A program made the translations under genes and the position numbers. The notes beneath the pieces are model-generated. The model searched no databases. It was not told the origin of the DNA and saw nothing but the letters and a program-made list of their open reading frames with translations. 64,000 nucleotides of DNA. Origin: AC-32 sp963772975 (GTDB lineage: Bacteria; Actinomycetota; Thermoleophilia; Gaiellales; Gaiellaceae). Every line of letters begins with the position of its first letter. Positions within the stretch are counted from its first letter, which is position 1. Shown here piece after piece: positions 62,819-64,000 of the stretch. The stretch lies in contig CAVYZH010000002.1 of assembly GCA_963772975.1 (NCBI GenBank), positions 1 through 64,000 of the forward strand, in the 5' to 3' direction.

Positions 62819-63253
62819 TCAGGTTGCTCTGGCGGCGGCCCACGGCCAGTCGGCGGCTCGCGCGCAGAGGCCTGCCCGGACCGGGTTCTGGAGTACGTAC
62901 CTGCAGGTGTGCTGCAGGTGCTGCTCGTCTCTCGGTAGCCACGCGGCGAAGCGCTCGCCGAAGAGGTGGCCGCTGCGGCGGTGCCGGCGGTTGAAAGTCA
63001 GGGCGTAGGTGCCGTTCAGGCGGTGCATGCCGTCGGAGAGGCGCCAGAGCTCGGTCTCGACGACGAGGTGGTAGTGGGTCGTCATCAGGCAGAAGGCGTG
63101 GCAACCCCAGTCGTGGCGGTGGACTTCTGCCGCAAACAGGCGCAGGAAGAGGCGGCGCTCGTCGTCGTCCAGGAAGATCGCGGCGCGGGCGACTCCTCGT
63201 GCAGTGACGTGGTAGATGCCCGCCGGCGGGAGCAGGTTCCGCGGCTGCCTCAC
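62819..63253 (-). CDS. REP-associated tyrosine transposase (Y1, IS200-like fold)
   Basis: A 144-residue protein from GTG 63253 (a longer frame starts at 63304): RQPRNLLPPAGIYHVTARGVARAAIFLDDDERRLFLRLFAAEVHRHDWGCHAFCLMTTHYHLVVETELWRLSDGMHRLNGTYALTFNRRHRRSGHLFGERFAAWL. The HYH of TTHYHLV is the HUH metal site and Tyr in CRYVLQNPVRAGL is the nucleophile. This is the RAYT/Y1 branch, a host-domesticated type that works on REP palindromes rather than a full insertion sequence. A perfect palindrome lies 110 bp upstream of its start. Confidence 0.88.
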   Translation of the reverse strand: MRQPRNLLPPAGIYHVTARGVARAAIFLDDDERRLFLRLFAAEVHRHDWGCHAFCLMTTHYHLVVETELWRLSDGMHRLNGTYALTFNRRHRRSGHLFGERFAAWLPRDEQHLQHTCRYVLQNPVRAGLCARAADWPWAAARAT

Positions 63254-63363
63254 CGGGCCGACGCTAGCGGCCGACGGAGCGAGCGACAGGGTCGATCGAG
63301 CCACTCCGTGGACAAACCGTCACACCCTTGTCACACCTGCCGTGATCGTTTCCGCCACCCCGC

Positions 63364-63376
63364 GGGGACAGTCCCC
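63364..63376 (+). repeat. REP-like perfect palindrome near the RAYT gene
   Basis: GGGGACAGTCCCC, an odd-centre palindrome in the gap between the transposase and the PH-domain gene. Similar cores occur at 53548-53558 (GGGACTGTCCC, inside a coding region) and in parts of 42964-43023 (GGGACAG repeats). REP sequences mobilised by RAYT are GC-rich dyads of this type. Confidence 0.5.
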
Positions 63377-63387
63377 GGCAGTCGGCT

Positions 63388-63810
63388 TCAGCCGGCGAGC
63401 CGCTCGACGAGGCGATACACGCGCCGCGGCTCGGGGACGTGGTCGATCTCGAGCGACCCGGCGACGAGCGTGCCATAGCCGAACAGCCGCCCGGGCAGGC
63501 TCTGCTCGAGCTCCAGGTTCTCGACGCTCCTCAGACGCACCGTCGCCTCGCGCCGCCGCAGCGTGCCGTCGACGAGGCAGACCTTGTCCGTGGTCACGAC
63601 GAGATGCGTTCGCTCCCAGCGCCAGACCGCCCGCAGGCAGACCGCCGCCGCGACCACCATCAGCGCTGCCCCGGGAACCGGCAGCGGCCACGGCTCAGCG
63701 AGCAACACGCCGCCGATCAGCGCCAGCACGACAGCCTGCGCAAGTGGCCGCGCGAGCACGGCGCCATGCCGGCGCGCGTCGAAGCACACCTCTTCGTCGT
63801 GCGTGATCAT
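63388..63810 (-). CDS. PH-domain (YdbS/bPH2-like) membrane protein
   Basis: A 140-residue protein: MITHDEEVCFDARRHGAVLARPLAQAVVLALIGGVLLAEPWPLPVPGAALMVVAAAVCLRAVWRWERTHLVVTTDKVCLVDGTLRRREATVRLRSVENLELEQSLPGRLFGYGTLVAGSLEIDHVPEPRRVYRLVERL. Two helices precede a bacterial PH domain, with LVVTTDKVCLVDGTL.R.EATVRLRSVENLELEQSLPGRLFGYGTL as the YdbS/YdbT motif. Role unknown. Confidence 0.8.
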   Translation of the reverse strand: MITHDEEVCFDARRHGAVLARPLAQAVVLALIGGVLLAEPWPLPVPGAALMVVAAAVCLRAVWRWERTHLVVTTDKVCLVDGTLRRREATVRLRSVENLELEQSLPGRLFGYGTLVAGSLEIDHVPEPRRVYRLVERLAG

Positions 63811-63852
63811 CGCGCGCCCGCTTCGGCGGCGACCGCGCCGATCCTGCGTTTG

Positions 63853-64000
63853 CTAGGCCTTGCGCCAGCGGCCGAAGATAAGGCCGCCGAGAGTGAAGCC
63901 CAAGCCGAACGTGCCCAAAGAGAACGCGCCGATCGCGACTGCCTTGCGCCACGACGAGAGACGTGCCCAGCGGCCGAGGGCCTCCTGGTCCTCCGTGGTC
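63853..64000 (-). CDS. C-terminal part of a small membrane protein (5' end outside window)
   Basis: Read on the minus strand the frame gives TTEDQEALGRWARLSSWRKAVAIGAFSLGTFGLGFTLGGLIFGRWRKA and ends at TAG (63853-63855). One hydrophobic helix with a glycine-rich face and a basic C-terminus suits a membrane protein. No family can be assigned from this fragment. Confidence 0.5.
   Translation of the reverse strand, partial: TTEDQEALGRWARLSSWRKAVAIGAFSLGTFGLGFTLGGLIFGRWRKA

Noticed and set aside
62819..63304. A complete IS200/IS605 insertion sequence around the Y1 transposase
   Set aside because: No matching subterminal hairpins or TnpB gene are visible; motifs fit a stand-alone RAYT instead.

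Overview
The window is GC-rich, densely packed bacterial DNA with many GTG starts, ATGA/GTGA stop-start overlaps and few gaps. Gene content (Eis-type acetyltransferase, LAL-type LuxR regulator, Rex, AICE-like replication initiator, APC permeases with UspA tails) points to Actinomycetota. Gene style suggests the Thermoleophilia (Gaiellales/Solirubrobacterales); this placement is an inference from family resemblance, not from a marker-gene tree.

Region 1 (1-10776) looks like the right-hand part of an integrated mobile element in a tRNA-Val gene. It starts with the tail of an upstream gene and an HUH replication initiator. Cargo follows: a CPA2 antiporter and an arsenic operon (DUF2180 zinc-binding protein, ArsR, ACR3 efflux pump, aquaporin), then a broken ICMT-like methyltransferase, a GNAT and a SAM methyltransferase. 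It ends with a small DNA-binding protein, an excisionase and a tyrosine integrase whose last codons run antisense through the tRNA. A dispersed motif of about 30 bp recurs in its intergenic gaps.

Region 2 (10800-24300) is ordinary chromosome: membrane and secreted proteins, an Eis-like acetyltransferase, the PcrA/UvrD helicase, a hydroxyacid dehydrogenase, a DHFR-like reductase, a cupin, a UPF0104 membrane protein, a frameshifted AlkZ-related gene, and a LuxR/DUF4242/secreted-protein operon.

Region 3 (24298-29239, minus strand) is the most interesting part. A cobalamin riboswitch heads a translationally coupled operon: two DUF4430 (transcobalamin beta-domain-like) secreted proteins, EcfT, a tandem EcfA ATPase, an S component and a secreted alpha/alpha-toroid (prenyltransferase-repeat) protein. 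Animal transcobalamin and intrinsic factor are an alpha6/alpha6 barrel fused to such a beta domain, so this looks like a split, bacterial transcobalamin-type B12 uptake system.

Region 4 (29270-45255) holds VanZ and PQQ-type sugar dehydrogenase genes. Next comes a membrane-energetics cluster: H+-pyrophosphatase, two APC-UspA permeases flanking a 57-aa membrane protein, and two TrkA-type NAD-binding proteins. It continues with a subtilase with a PASTA tail, a GCS2 ligase, a GT4 glycosyltransferase, Rex, a degenerate glutaredoxin-like gene and glutamate dehydrogenase. Region 5 (45276-56228) holds a second subtilase, the t6A/RimI group (tsaE, tsaB, rimI, tsaD), type-4 uracil-DNA glycosylase, FmdB, a sensor histidine kinase, and DUF2520-panC-panB for pantothenate. 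Region 6 (56363-59937) is a SipW/TasA-like surface-fibre cluster. Region 7 (59934-64000) has uvrA, a REP-associated (Y1) transposase with a nearby palindrome, a PH-domain membrane protein and a gene cut by the window end.

Four genes carry single-base frameshifts (one carries two), all in the same direction (one extra base), so some may be sequence errors rather than true pseudogenes.
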